A stretch of 64,000 nt of DNA from Fodinibius salinus (GCF_008124865.1 NZ_VNHY01000002.1:310001-374000), one strand, 5' to 3'. Positions 42,630 through 52,805 are shown, numbered from the stretch's first letter. Numbers and translations are program-made. Notes: generated by a model from the sequence alone, not told the origin.

Positions 42630-44369
42630 ATGGATAGCCTTAAAAAACGACTTGGCAGTCAGTGGGGAAATACTGCCATAATATCGGTTTTTATAGTATT
42701 CGCTCTGTTTATCATTGTAGGAACACATTATGGAACCAAAACACTCTCTGCTGTCCGGGCGTATGTAGGCGCTGAAGGCCAATGGACAAAAGCTCAAAAA
42801 GAAGCAACGACATTGCTTATCCGATACAATGATAATGAGCAACCGAAATTATATGAACAGTTCCAGCAAGAGCTGGAATTGCATAAAGCATTTAAAAGAA
42901 GTCGTCAAACGCTGACCTCACAAGCTCCGAATTACGATTTGGCATTCAGGGGATTTGAAACCGCTGATATCCATTCCGATGATATTAAACTGTTGATATG
43001 GCTTGCTCAATTCCATGCTAATATCTCATATCTTCAAAAGGCTTTTGAGGTCTGGAAACAGGGAGACCGGCACATTGCAAAATTAGACACCTTGGGGCGT
43101 ACCTTGCACGAAACCATACAAGAAGAACCTACTAATCATGAAAGGAGAACTCAGTTAATTCAGGATATTTATGAATTGGATCAAACGCTAACCAAGCTGG
43201 AAAACTCCTTTTCAGCAAACATGGCAGAAGGGGCCCGGGAAATTCGGAGTGTACTTTTCTGGTCTATTGCGGGACTGGGAATAATTATCATTCTTACAGG
43301 TTATATCATAATGCGCAACCTATTTAGCAATATAAATATCCTGAACCAAGAATTGGTAGAAAGCGAAACCAAATTCCGCAGTGTCCTTCAAAACTCCCGG
43401 GACGTTGTTTACCAAATAGACTTTGACTCGGGTAACTATGAGTATATGAGTCCTGCCGTTAAAGATATGCTTGGCTATTCACCGGATCAGATATTGGAGC
43501 AGGGGACTGAATTTGTATTGGATCGCATCCATCCGGAAGACCTTAAAAGGATGGACCAAGAAATTGAGGAGATGAAAGGCAAGGGGGTTGAAAATCATTT
43601 CGCCGGAGAAACAGAGTTTCGCATCAAAACAAAAGATGGTAACTATATCTGGGTTAATAATAAACGATCGCTGGTTAAAGACGATAATGGTAATCCTACT
43701 GCAATCGTCGGTACCGTTCGGGATATATCGACCCGCAAAAAACATGAGGTGCAAACACAAAAATCCCTTGAAGAAAAACAAACATTATTAGAAGAAGTTC
43801 ACCACCGTGTAAAAAATAACCTCGGGGTTGTGTTGAGTCTGCTTGAGTTACAGAAAAAAGAAGCCGATAATGAATTAAAATCCCTTCTTCAGGAAACCCA
43901 GTCCCGGATCCATTCTATTGGCATGATCCATGAAAAGTTATATCAAACAGAAACGCTTTCTGATATAGACATCAAGGAATACATCGAAGATTTTGCCAAC
44001 ATGATTGCAAGCTCTTTTAATTCAGAACAAAAAGACATTACCATTACCAAAGATGTTCAAAGCTTTAATCTAGAGACAACCAAAGCCGTGCCAGTTGGAC
44101 TTATACTAAACGAGTTGCTCAATAATGCTTATCAACATGGATTTTCGGACACTAAATCCGGAGAGTTGCGTATTACCTTTAAAAAAGAAGATGAAGAAAT
44201 CCTATTCCGTGTCGCTGATAACGGCAGGGGACTACCCGACGGGTTTAGTCTTTCAAACCAACAGTCCCTGGGCATGACACTAATCCAAAGACTAACCAAG
44301 CAGTTGAAAGGAGAGTTAGAGGTATTTTCGGAAGATGAATGGACGATCTTTCAAGTTACTTTCCCATAA
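42630..44369 (+). CDS. Membrane sensor histidine kinase, PAS plus HisKA_2 type
   Basis: 579 residues: helix at about 13-32, a 175-residue extracytoplasmic helical sensor, helix at about 208-228, PAS domain (about 245-370: SRDVVYQIDFDSGNYEYMSP ... GTVRDIS), then HisKA_2 with H391-H392 in EEVHHRVKNNL and an ATPase domain (NELLNNAYQHGF, DNGRGLPDGF). Kinases with the HHRVKNNL box normally signal to separate response regulators, often in light or general-stress pathways. No regulator is adjacent. Confidence 0.88.
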   Translation: MDSLKKRLGSQWGNTAIISVFIVFALFIIVGTHYGTKTLSAVRAYVGAEGQWTKAQKEATTLLIRYNDNEQPKLYEQFQQELELHKAFKRSRQTLTSQAPNYDLAFRGFETADIHSDDIKLLIWLAQFHANISYLQKAFEVWKQGDRHIAKLDTLGRTLHETIQEEPTNHERRTQLIQDIYELDQTLTKLENSFSANMAEGAREIRSVLFWSIAGLGIIIILTGYIIMRNLFSNINILNQELVESETKFRSVLQNSRDVVYQIDFDSGNYEYMSPAVKDMLGYSPDQILEQGTEFVLDRIHPEDLKRMDQEIEEMKGKGVENHFAGETEFRIKTKDGNYIWVNNKRSLVKDDNGNPTAIVGTVRDISTRKKHEVQTQKSLEEKQTLLEEVHHRVKNNLGVVLSLLELQKKEADNELKSLLQETQSRIHSIGMIHEKLYQTETLSDIDIKEYIEDFANMIASSFNSEQKDITITKDVQSFNLETTKAVPVGLILNELLNNAYQHGFSDTKSGELRITFKKEDEEILFRVADNGRGLPDGFSLSNQQSLGMTLIQRLTKQLKGELEVFSEDEWTIFQVTFP

Positions 44370-44535
44370 GTGATAAATACGGGCCATTTTCTTTTTTCTA
44401 TATTTCTTACATATTAAGTTAGGTAAAAAGGTTTTGTTATTTGTCTAGAAAGACCTATCAAAAGTTAAGCCTCGAGTGTTAAATCAATTGCTATCGATCT
44501 AACTTTATTTAAAGCCCATATTTTAAAAGGTGGCC

Positions 44536-46806
44536 ATGGATAATCATATCTCCCATACCGAACACGAAGAGGAAAGAGTTAGGGAACTGCTGCGATACAA
44601 TATCCTTGATACTCCTGACGAAAAAGAGTTTGACGACCTCACCAAGATGGCCGCCTATCTTTGCGATGTTAAATATGCTCACATTAATTTTCTGGATCAC
44701 AAGCGGCAGTGGACAAAATCCTGTCACGGGTGGGACGTAAGAGAAATGCCCCGGGATGAAAGCATCTGTAACCATACCATCCAGCGGGATAAATATATGG
44801 TTGTCAATGACCTAAGCGAGGACCCTCACTTTAAGGATATGGACTATGTAAAAGATAAGAGTATCCGATTTTATGCCGGTGTTATATTAAAAAATAATGG
44901 GTATAAGCTGGGAACCTTATGCGTTTTTGGACCGGAACCCAAACAGCTTTCCGATAATCAGTTGGAATCATTACAAATTCTGGGAAATGAAGTAGAGGCT
45001 CAGCTGGAGCTTCGTCTCAAAAGGGAAGAACTGATTGAGGAACATAAACGATTGAAAAAGAGTGCAATATTTCTTCAGAATTCGACGGACATCAGAATGA
45101 TCCTGGATCCGGAGACATTACGTATTCTCGAAGTCAATAAAGAGGTAGAAGAACTGCTCGGCTACGAGACCGGAGAGATCCAAGATACTACCTTGGCTAA
45201 TCACCTCCGACAGGAAAAATTCATAACCGAGCTTAAGGAATGGGCCAACAACAAATCAGCACAACAGTTTTCCTCAGAAACGATTATTAGCACTCGGGCA
45301 AATGATCCCTTATGGTTCCAGTTAACTGTTACCGAAGAATCGAATCGATATTATGTAACCGGGCGCAATATCAGCCGACGCAAACAATCTGAGCAGCGCT
45401 TCCGCAAACAGGCAAAGCTTACCGAAAACATTATCCAAAACCTTCCCGGCATTTTCTTCATCATGAACAAAGAGGGTCGTATTAAAAGATGGAATAATAA
45501 TTTGGTTGACGTTACAAACCGCGGGCCCGAAGAAACCCAAAACTTGCCCTATACAAACTTTATCGCTCCCAAACATCACGATAAAGCCGAAAAAGCATTG
45601 CATAAAGTTTTTGAAGATGGACATATCCGTACTGAACTCGACTTCTTGTCCAAAGATCAGAAGGTTACTCCCATTCTTTTAGTCGGATTCCGTTATCAGA
45701 CTAATGACAATACCTATGTCACAGGTATAGGTATTGATATCAGTGATAAAAAACAGGCCCTTGAAGAGCTGGAGCAAAAAGAGCAAAAACTGAAAGAAGC
45801 TCTGCGTATCGGTAAAATAGGTGGGTGGACCTGGGAAATACCTGATGATGAGCTCATTTGGTCAGATGAAGTTTACCACATTTTGGGGCTTGATAAAGAG
45901 GAAACGAAACCCACTGTCGAATTATACTTTGACCTATTGCCGGAAAGTGAGGTTGAAAGGTTAGAAAAACTTGTGGAAGGAATAAGAGAAGGCAGAGGCA
46001 TGAAAGATATTGAGCACCAAATGCTGAAATCGGATGGCTCAGTTATTTATGTTCACCAGCGCGGTGAAACACATTATGACAGTGAGGGAAATGCGATTCG
46101 GGTTGACGGCATTTTACAGGACGTAACGGCTCGCAAAAAAAATGAAGAAAAAATAAAAAAAGCTCTCAAGGAGAAGGAAGTCCTGTTATCCGAGGTGCAT
46201 CACCGAGTTAAAAATAACCTCGCAATTATTAACAGCCTGTTGCAGCTCGAAATGTTTAATATTGAGAATGGAAAACTTAAAGACATCCTTTCCAAAAGCC
46301 AGATGCGTATCCACTCAATGGCTCTTATCCACGAGACACTGTACTCTTGGGAAAGTTTCGCAAATATTTCATTCGGAAGTTATATTAAAAAACTGACCAC
46401 CTCACTATGCGATACCTTCCCGGAAAAGTCACAAAATGTAGATATTAATTTGCATACAGATGATGTAAGCCTCAATATCAACCAGGCAATACCCTGTGCA
46501 TTGGTGATTAATGAACTTGTCACCAATTCATTTAACCATGCATTCCCCGATTCTGAAACCGGAACTGTATCAATTGATTTACAAGGAAACGATCACGCCA
46601 TTGACTTGACGATATCCGATAATGGGATTGGGTTTGACGTTCCGAATGCCTTGGACAATACCAATACACTGGGACTCACTCTCGTAAAAAAGCTTATCAG
46701 TCAAATCGATGGGGACGTTGACATCAATGCCCAAAACGGCACCTCCTTTCATATCACTTTTACCAAAACACAATCCGGCGGATCCAGTGCCAGTTATTTT
46801 CCATAG
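44536..46806 (+). CDS. Soluble GAF-PAS-PAS-PAS HisKA_2 histidine kinase
   Basis: 756 residues, no membrane helix: GAF domain (about 20-165, RESICNHTIQ-type block and GTLCVFG), three PAS domains (about 175-285, 300-410, 425-540), HisKA_2 (SEVHHRVKNNLAIINSLLQL) and ATPase (NELVTNSFNHAF, DNGIGFDV). ATG 44536 is preceded by AAAAGGTGG; a GTG at 44530 is less likely. The GAF resembles that of the kinase at 49000, so both may see the same cytoplasmic signal. Confidence 0.88.
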   Translation: MDNHISHTEHEEERVRELLRYNILDTPDEKEFDDLTKMAAYLCDVKYAHINFLDHKRQWTKSCHGWDVREMPRDESICNHTIQRDKYMVVNDLSEDPHFKDMDYVKDKSIRFYAGVILKNNGYKLGTLCVFGPEPKQLSDNQLESLQILGNEVEAQLELRLKREELIEEHKRLKKSAIFLQNSTDIRMILDPETLRILEVNKEVEELLGYETGEIQDTTLANHLRQEKFITELKEWANNKSAQQFSSETIISTRANDPLWFQLTVTEESNRYYVTGRNISRRKQSEQRFRKQAKLTENIIQNLPGIFFIMNKEGRIKRWNNNLVDVTNRGPEETQNLPYTNFIAPKHHDKAEKALHKVFEDGHIRTELDFLSKDQKVTPILLVGFRYQTNDNTYVTGIGIDISDKKQALEELEQKEQKLKEALRIGKIGGWTWEIPDDELIWSDEVYHILGLDKEETKPTVELYFDLLPESEVERLEKLVEGIREGRGMKDIEHQMLKSDGSVIYVHQRGETHYDSEGNAIRVDGILQDVTARKKNEEKIKKALKEKEVLLSEVHHRVKNNLAIINSLLQLEMFNIENGKLKDILSKSQMRIHSMALIHETLYSWESFANISFGSYIKKLTTSLCDTFPEKSQNVDINLHTDDVSLNINQAIPCALVINELVTNSFNHAFPDSETGTVSIDLQGNDHAIDLTISDNGIGFDVPNALDNTNTLGLTLVKKLISQIDGDVDINAQNGTSFHITFTKTQSGGSSASYFP

Positions 46807-46878
46807 AAAATGGAACTGCAATTATATCACCCTAAATAACATTATGTAGAACAATAACCTTTAGTTAAGTTACAATTT

Positions 46879-47697
46879 ATGGCACATAACGTTGTTGAAA
46901 GAAATAATGTTACCATTATCGGAGAAGGTGAAATACCAATAGTATTTGCCCATGGCTTTGGGTGTGATCAAAACATGTGGCGTTTTATTACACCGGCATT
47001 AAAAGAGAATTTTAAAATTATTCTCTTCGATTATGTGGGTTCCGGTAATTCTGACATCAGCGCTTATAAAACTAATCGTTATTGCAGCCTCGAGGGGTAT
47101 GTACAGGATGTTTTAGATATTATTCATGCCTTGGACCTTGATGAAGTTATATTTGTGGGACATTCGGTAAGCTCCATAATTGGTGCACTAGCATCTATTG
47201 AAGAACCCCAAAAATTTGAACATCTGATTATGATTGGTCCTTCTCCATGCTATTTAAATGATCCGCCTGAATATTTTGGGGGGTTTGATCGTAGTACTAT
47301 TGAAGAGCTGCTGCAACTCATGGAAAAAAATTATATCGGCTGGGCGGAATTTTTCGCTCCTGAAATGATGAAGAATGAAGACAAACCTGAATTAACTGAG
47401 GAACTCGAGGAAAGTTTTTGCTCTACCGATCCAGTTATCGCTCATCAATTCGCCAAAACCACTTTTCTTGCTGATAACCGTGAAGATCTATCCGAAATAG
47501 AGGTACCGGTACTTATCATACAGTGCGAAGATGATTCCATAGCCCCGCTCCACGTTGGAAAATACGTGCATGCCCAAATTAACGAAAGCACCTTTGAGGT
47601 GCTTCCGACCAACGGCCACTGTCCACATATGACAGACCCTGAATTAACCATTGAGGCCATCGATAATTATCTGGAACCAAACTTAGCTACATCATGA
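46879..47697 (+). CDS. rsbQ: RsbQ-like alpha/beta hydrolase
   Basis: 272 residues that follow Bacillus RsbQ almost block by block: FAHGFGCDQNMW, ILFDYVGSGNSD, FVGHSVSSIIGALASI, MIGPSPCYLNDPPEYFGGF, NYIGWAEFFA, FCSTDPVIAHQFAK, GHCPHM. The triad falls at S96, D219 and H247, the same numbers as in RsbQ. RsbQ binds or makes a small ligand needed by the PAS domain of its partner phosphatase RsbP. Here the gene overlaps (ATGA) a PAS-histidine kinase instead. It belongs to the family that includes plant karrikin/strigolactone receptors. Confidence 0.93.
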   Translation: MAHNVVERNNVTIIGEGEIPIVFAHGFGCDQNMWRFITPALKENFKIILFDYVGSGNSDISAYKTNRYCSLEGYVQDVLDIIHALDLDEVIFVGHSVSSIIGALASIEEPQKFEHLIMIGPSPCYLNDPPEYFGGFDRSTIEELLQLMEKNYIGWAEFFAPEMMKNEDKPELTEELEESFCSTDPVIAHQFAKTTFLADNREDLSEIEVPVLIIQCEDDSIAPLHVGKYVHAQINESTFEVLPTNGHCPHMTDPELTIEAIDNYLEPNLATS

Positions 47698-48773
47698 GCC
47701 CTGTTAAAAATCAAATACCTTGTGGCTATCTGGAATTTAATGATGAAGGAACATTAACGCAGGTAAACAACCGGCTTTGTAGTATTTTAGGCTACAATAA
47801 TAAGCAATTAGCCAATAACCATATCGAGACTATCCTTTCATCAGGTGCTGAAATTTTTTATCAGACCCACCTGTTTCCCATGTTAAAAATGGAAAAGCAG
47901 GCAAATGAAATTTACTTAACCTTGCAATCAAAGGAGGGGAAACATATACCGGTGTTGATCAATGCCGATAGAACAGTAGAAAATAATGAGGCTATAAATC
48001 GCTGTATTGTTGTACAAATGGAGCGCCGCTCGGAATACGAAGACCGAATTTTGTATGACAAAATGAAAGCTCAAAAAAAGAGTGACAAAAAGGAAAAACT
48101 ACTGTCAATGATGTCGCATGAATTACGTAGTCCTTTAAACGCCATTCTCGGGATGGTCGATCTGCTATCCGAGGAGATAAATGGTGAAGCCCAGAGTGAT
48201 GAACGCAAGTATCTGGGCCTTATTAAAAACGCAGGGAAAGATCTGGCACGACTGGCGGATGACATTCTGAATTTTGCCAAGCTTGAATCGGGCTATTTTG
48301 AGGTAAACAAAGAAGTGGTACTCCTTGAAGAAGTGCTCATGAACTCGGTTATGATGACTATGCCTGATGCTGATGACAAAGGCATTGAACTAATCAGAAG
48401 TGAGAAAACTGAGCTTAAACTCTTGGCCGACAAAGACCGGCTCAAACAGGTAATCATAAACTTGTTAACGAATGCGGTCAAATACACTGAGCAAGGAGGT
48501 AAAGTTACCTTATCTACAGACAAAGAGGAGCAGTTTGCTAAAATACAAGTGAAAGATACCGGCATTGGAATCCCTTCTGACAAAATTGATCACATATTCC
48601 AGCCTTTTAACCAAATGGATAACAATAATTCAGGCTCAAGTGAAAGTGGATTTGGGCTGGGACTCCCAATCAGTAAAAAACTGGTTAATTTTATGGAAGG
48701 GGAGCTGACGGTGAGTAGTAAAGAAGGTGAAGGATCTATTTTTTCTGTCAAGATTCCACTGGCAGAAAATTAA
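47694..48773 (+). CDS. PAS-histidine kinase paired with RsbQ
   Basis: 359 residues: an N-terminal PAS domain (about 10-110, GYLEFNDEGTLTQVNNRL, ILGYNN), HisKA with H142 in MSHELRSPLNAI, N box (INLLTNAVKYT), G1 (DTGIGIPSD) and G2 (GFGLGLPISKKL). Its first four bases overlap the rsbQ stop. The PAS takes the place of the RsbP PAS, but the output is a kinase rather than a PP2C phosphatase. No membrane helix. There is no response regulator nearby. Confidence 0.9.
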   Translation: MSPVKNQIPCGYLEFNDEGTLTQVNNRLCSILGYNNKQLANNHIETILSSGAEIFYQTHLFPMLKMEKQANEIYLTLQSKEGKHIPVLINADRTVENNEAINRCIVVQMERRSEYEDRILYDKMKAQKKSDKKEKLLSMMSHELRSPLNAILGMVDLLSEEINGEAQSDERKYLGLIKNAGKDLARLADDILNFAKLESGYFEVNKEVVLLEEVLMNSVMMTMPDADDKGIELIRSEKTELKLLADKDRLKQVIINLLTNAVKYTEQGGKVTLSTDKEEQFAKIQVKDTGIGIPSDKIDHIFQPFNQMDNNNSGSSESGFGLGLPISKKLVNFMEGELTVSSKEGEGSIFSVKIPLAEN

Positions 48774-48999
48774 CGTATGTGAAATACCCTATGAAGTTAT
48801 GCCTGCGTTATTGTTTAATATGAAAACTACCCGTCCGTTTAACATGCCAAGGCCACGTCCTGAACAGGATAACAAAAAAGAATAAAATGACGAACCGGTA
48901 AGTCCTGTCTACGGATATGGCGGTTATCTTATAAAAGATTATGCCACTCAACAAGTTACTGGAAAGGTACATCAAAGATTGACTCGTAAACAATTTAAT

Positions 49000-50208
49000 C
49001 TAGGTATCAGGATTGTCAACCCTTGGCATAAGTAATCTTATCGAAAATGTTGTACCTTGGCTTTCGTTGCTCTCCGCTACGATATCGCCGTTTTGTTTTT
49101 CTACAAGTTGTCGAATATGATCCAGTCCTATACCAAAACTTTCTTCATCTGCAGTTCCTTTGGATTTTTCTAGGCGTTGCCCATTATTGAACGCTTGTTT
49201 TTGATCAGCGGACATACCTTTACCACTATCTTCAACACTAACATTCAAAATCTGCTTTTCCTCTTCCATCTTACGACTAAAATCAACCGTGATAGTTCCA
49301 CCTTCTGGAGTAAATTTCATGGCATTCCCAACCAAATTTCCGATAATCTGAGCCAAGGTCACAGAAAAGTCATGGGGAACACTTAACTCTTTATTAATGG
49401 AGCTTTTCACAGAAAAGTCATGTCCCTTTTGTTGGGCCAATGGACTATATAGTCGTTTAATTTTTTCAAATACTTGGGAAAGCGAGGTTTGGGTAAGGTT
49501 CTTTTCGCTGCCATCTTCGGCCAAGGCGGTATGTAACACCCCGTCAATTTCTTCAATAATGGCTTGTGCAGAATCCTTGATTTGCAATACGTCTTCCTCC
49601 AGACCCTCATCATGATCTCCATTTCCAAGTAAGAGATCAGCCATGCCAATAATACCGCTAATTGGACCTCGTACATCGTGATTCAGGTTCCGCAAGCTAT
49701 CCTTAAGTTCATCTAATTGTTCCGATAGCTGGAAAAATCTGCTTTCTCGTTCAATATGATCGACAACAAATTGCCCGAGGTTCCCCAACATTTGTTTTTG
49801 CTCGATGCTGATTTGCTTTGGTTCCATATCCAACACGCAGATAGACCCGATATTATATCCGTCAGAGGTCGTTAGTTGTACGCCGCAATAGTAACGGAAA
49901 TGGGGTTCCTCAGTAACGTAAATTCTATTTTGATATCGCTCGTTTTTACTAAGGTCGGGAATTTCATGGGTGAAATTTTGCTGGATCGTGTCCTCGCAAA
50001 TACTTTTCTCACGAGGAATAGCTTTTAAGCTATCCTTGGTACGCGCGATCGTCCACTGAGCATGGCTGTCAATAATATTGATTTCGCAAACCGGAGATTC
50101 GGTAATAAATTTTGCCAGCTCGACAAATGGCTGCAATTTTTTCTTTTGCTTACCAAAATCAATACCCAACTTAGCCAATTCTTGTAACCGACGTATTTCT
50201 TCTTCCAT
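49000..50208 (-). CDS. Soluble GAF-histidine kinase
   Basis: 402 residues: GAF domain (about 20-155, EKSICEDTIQQ, YYCGVQLTTSDGYNIGSICV), HisKA-like segment with H177 in LNHDVRGPISGI, and ATPase domain (GNLVGNAMKFT, DSGKGMSAD, FGIGLDHIRQ). GAF blocks resemble those at 44536. It is transcribed towards the PAS-kinase at 47694. Between 48774 and 49000 nothing certain is seen. Confidence 0.87.
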   Translation of the reverse strand: MEEEIRRLQELAKLGIDFGKQKKKLQPFVELAKFITESPVCEINIIDSHAQWTIARTKDSLKAIPREKSICEDTIQQNFTHEIPDLSKNERYQNRIYVTEEPHFRYYCGVQLTTSDGYNIGSICVLDMEPKQISIEQKQMLGNLGQFVVDHIERESRFFQLSEQLDELKDSLRNLNHDVRGPISGIIGMADLLLGNGDHDEGLEEDVLQIKDSAQAIIEEIDGVLHTALAEDGSEKNLTQTSLSQVFEKIKRLYSPLAQQKGHDFSVKSSINKELSVPHDFSVTLAQIIGNLVGNAMKFTPEGGTITVDFSRKMEEEKQILNVSVEDSGKGMSADQKQAFNNGQRLEKSKGTADEESFGIGLDHIRQLVEKQNGDIVAESNESQGTTFSIRLLMPRVDNPDT

Positions 50209-50633
50209 AACCTAAAACTAAACTTTTTATATGTAAGAATAGGGCACTCTAATAGTTTAGCAAATTTATCACTACGGAAAACTACATTTTATGTGTTAAT
50301 AAACTGCCAATCTATAGGTCTCTAATAACTTTATTTTTAAACTTGATTATAAAAGAAATTAGTTTAATGTCCAATGTTATAATGTTCAATATTAATAGTG
50401 TCTTGTGAAGCTAAGCTCCCAAGGGTGGCTCGTCCATACATTAATAAACCCTTGATTCGCAAAAAGGTTTTTTGTTAGAAATTAATTAGTCAAATCAAGG
50501 AAAGCTCATACAACCCGGTTAACAAAGTAGTTGGATATAACATTATTACCTATTTCATCCAAGCTATATCTTATCCGTACTCTTCTTTATTCGAGGACAC
50601 ATGCTTAGTTTAGCAGCTTGTGAAATTCCAAAC
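50209..50633. other. Gene-free AT-rich spacer
   Basis: 425 bp between two minus-strand kinase genes. No open frame, repeat or hairpin with terminator features stands out; it should contain the promoter of the GAF-kinase, but no box can be named. Confidence 0.6.
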
Positions 50634-51362
50634 TTATATTAGATTACTGCCAATTCCTTTCACTTCAGCCTTTGTAAATGCCAATCTAAATTCAGTACCA
50701 TTTTTATTGTCGTATTTAATCTCTCCCTTCAATTGTTGCCCTAAAAGTTTGATAAGAGTTATTCCAATTGAGGATGTGGTCTCATCCATTATATCATCAG
50801 AGATACCGATCCCATTATCTTTTATCATCACCACTACCTTATCCCCATCTTCACGTACCTTAATATCAATTCCCGCTTTCTCTTGATGTCTAAAAGCATG
50901 TTTAAACGCGTTGGTAACCACTTCATTCACCAACAACGCGCAAGGAATAGCTTGATTTATATTCAAGGAAATTGAATCAGTATCAACGGTCACCGAAATT
51001 TCATCATCCTCATTATATACATCATCTATATTTTGAACTAACTGTTTAACATTTTTTCCAAAATTTAAATGCGACAGACTATCAGCCCCATAAAGCAATT
51101 CGTGAATATTGGCAATGGTGTGTATTCGCTGCCGGGCTACTTTAAGTGATTCCCGAAGTGCAGAATTTTTAGAATCCATGGCCTGCAGCTCCATCATACT
51201 CGTCACAATGGCCAAGTTATTTTTTACCCGGTGATGGATTTCGGCTAAAAGCGTTTCTTTTTCTCGGAGCGATTCCTCCAGCTGGTTTTGATAGGCAATC
51301 TGCTCACTATAATCCAAGGCCTCTACAAAGATCCCATAAACTTCTCCGTCTTCATCAAACAA
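50634..51362 (-). CDS. C-terminal HisKA_2 kinase part of a stop-interrupted PAS kinase
   Basis: 242 residues from the first ATG after the break: end of a PAS domain (GEVYGIFVEALDYSEQ), HisKA_2 (LLAEIHHRVKNNLAIVTSMM) and ATPase domain (NEVVTNAFKHAF, DNGIGISDD). The same frame is open back to 51497, where a TAG ends the upstream PAS part; the 45 codons between (starting QGYINLLKRVYETGEAYI) are clearly PAS sequence. Taken together, 50634-52805 is one kinase gene with a single nonsense codon. By itself this part could still be a kinase if translated. Confidence 0.8.
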   Translation of the reverse strand: MFDEDGEVYGIFVEALDYSEQIAYQNQLEESLREKETLLAEIHHRVKNNLAIVTSMMELQAMDSKNSALRESLKVARQRIHTIANIHELLYGADSLSHLNFGKNVKQLVQNIDDVYNEDDEISVTVDTDSISLNINQAIPCALLVNEVVTNAFKHAFRHQEKAGIDIKVREDGDKVVVMIKDNGIGISDDIMDETTSSIGITLIKLLGQQLKGEIKYDNKNGTEFRLAFTKAEVKGIGSNLI

Positions 51363-51497
51363 TGGGGCAAACAGAAGATTAAAGATATATTCTTGCTTTG
51401 AACCTTTGTTATCTTTGTCAATATATATCGGTTTCTCATGGCCTATATATGCCTCACCAGTCTCGTATACCCGTTTTAGCAGATTAATATAGCCCTG

Positions 51498-52805
51498 CTA
51501 CTCGACTTCGGGTACAACTTCATCAACTCGTTTTCCTATAATATTTTCTTGTCCTACCACTTCCCGATACGCCTTATTGGCAATCACATAGCGCAGCTGC
51601 GGGCCTTCTATCATACATTTCGGTGAGGGCGCCTCCTCGAACATCTCTTTTAGTTTATCACGATCAGCCTCTGCCTTCTTGCGTTGAACCTGTTCCTGTT
51701 CTAACAGCAAGTTCAACCTCTCTTCCAGCTCTTTTTTCTCCGTTATATCTAATCCCGTACCAATGATGAATGTTTGATCATTAAGCTCCAGCCGCTCGGC
51801 ATTAAAGTGGTAGATCGCAGTGTTTCCACCTGCCTTCTCTACGGTTATTTCAAATTCTCGGTATCCCTCTTCAAGAACGGCTTCAATTTCTTCCGGTACT
51901 TTTCCCTGATCGGCTTCATGAACAAAATCTGCGGGCGATCGACCAACTATTTTTTCTACTGGTACGCCAAATACTTCCGTTGCCCGGTCATTAAATTGGA
52001 CCACTTTACCCTCTTTATTCAGAATGTAAAATAGCCCCGGCAGACTATTCAAGACAATATCGGTAAATTCCTTTTCTTTCCGCACGGCCTGTTCCTGTTG
52101 TTTCCGATCACTGATATCCCGAAATATTAAGCTGCTTCGCCTTTCCCCTGCAAAATTCACAAACACCGATGAGGTAAGTTCTACCGGTATTTTGTGCCCG
52201 TCCTTATGAATAAAGTTGAGTTCACCGATAAACCGTCCCGTTTCAGACCGCTGCTTTAAGGCCTCCTCCAACTTTTGATCTTTTGCTACAACCCCTTCGC
52301 GACCACACTCTGTAATTTCCTGCTCGGTCATTCCCAGTATCTCACAAGCTGCAGAGTTTGCCTGGAGGATCTCCCCGTTGGGATTGGTCAACATAATGCC
52401 CTCCAGGCTATGCTTGAACAGCATGTCATTATTTAGCTGGGTATTCAGCTCACTGGTAATATCTTTATACATTGCCAGTTGGTAGGTATGATCTTCCTCC
52501 TCAAAAGTCACCGGGTTTGTGATCACATGTACATAGATAAAGTCACCGTTCTTTTTCTGCTGTTTCCATACCCCTTCATCGCCCAACCTATCATGATCCA
52601 TCTGTTCTAGATGCTTTTTAAGTTTTGGAACCTCCTCTTCAGGACGTAAATCAAATAACGTAAAGGAGAGCATCTCTTCTCTATTATATCCGTACAGGCG
52701 AACCATTGATTGATTCACATCCTTTATCGAGTAATCGCGGGGATCGTAAATCCACATGGGGATGGGATTATTACTAAAAAACTGGTCAAAATGTTTGATT
52801 TCCAT
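51498..52805 (-). CDS. N-terminal multi-PAS part of a stop-interrupted histidine kinase
   Basis: 435 residues: three complete PAS domains (about 1-120, 130-245, 255-365; e.g. IKDVNQSMVRLYGYNREEML, ILQANSAACEILGMTEQE, VVQFNDRATEVFGVPVEK), a coiled linker (about 365-400), and the start of a fourth PAS that stops at VVPEVE followed by TAG (51498-51500). The reading frame continues in the kinase part without shift. Either a recent nonsense mutation, a sequencing error, or a read-through site. AGGTGGTGG precedes the ATG. Confidence 0.82.
   Translation of the reverse strand: MEIKHFDQFFSNNPIPMWIYDPRDYSIKDVNQSMVRLYGYNREEMLSFTLFDLRPEEEVPKLKKHLEQMDHDRLGDEGVWKQQKKNGDFIYVHVITNPVTFEEEDHTYQLAMYKDITSELNTQLNNDMLFKHSLEGIMLTNPNGEILQANSAACEILGMTEQEITECGREGVVAKDQKLEEALKQRSETGRFIGELNFIHKDGHKIPVELTSSVFVNFAGERRSSLIFRDISDRKQQEQAVRKEKEFTDIVLNSLPGLFYILNKEGKVVQFNDRATEVFGVPVEKIVGRSPADFVHEADQGKVPEEIEAVLEEGYREFEITVEKAGGNTAIYHFNAERLELNDQTFIIGTGLDITEKKELEERLNLLLEQEQVQRKKAEADRDKLKEMFEEAPSPKCMIEGPQLRYVIANKAYREVVGQENIIGKRVDEVVPEVE

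Noticed and set aside
48774-48999. Short plus-strand frame (NMKTTRPFNMPRPRPEQDNK) between two convergent kinases
   Set aside because: Only about 30 codons, no ribosome site, and no recognisable family; may be a gene remnant but cannot be supported.
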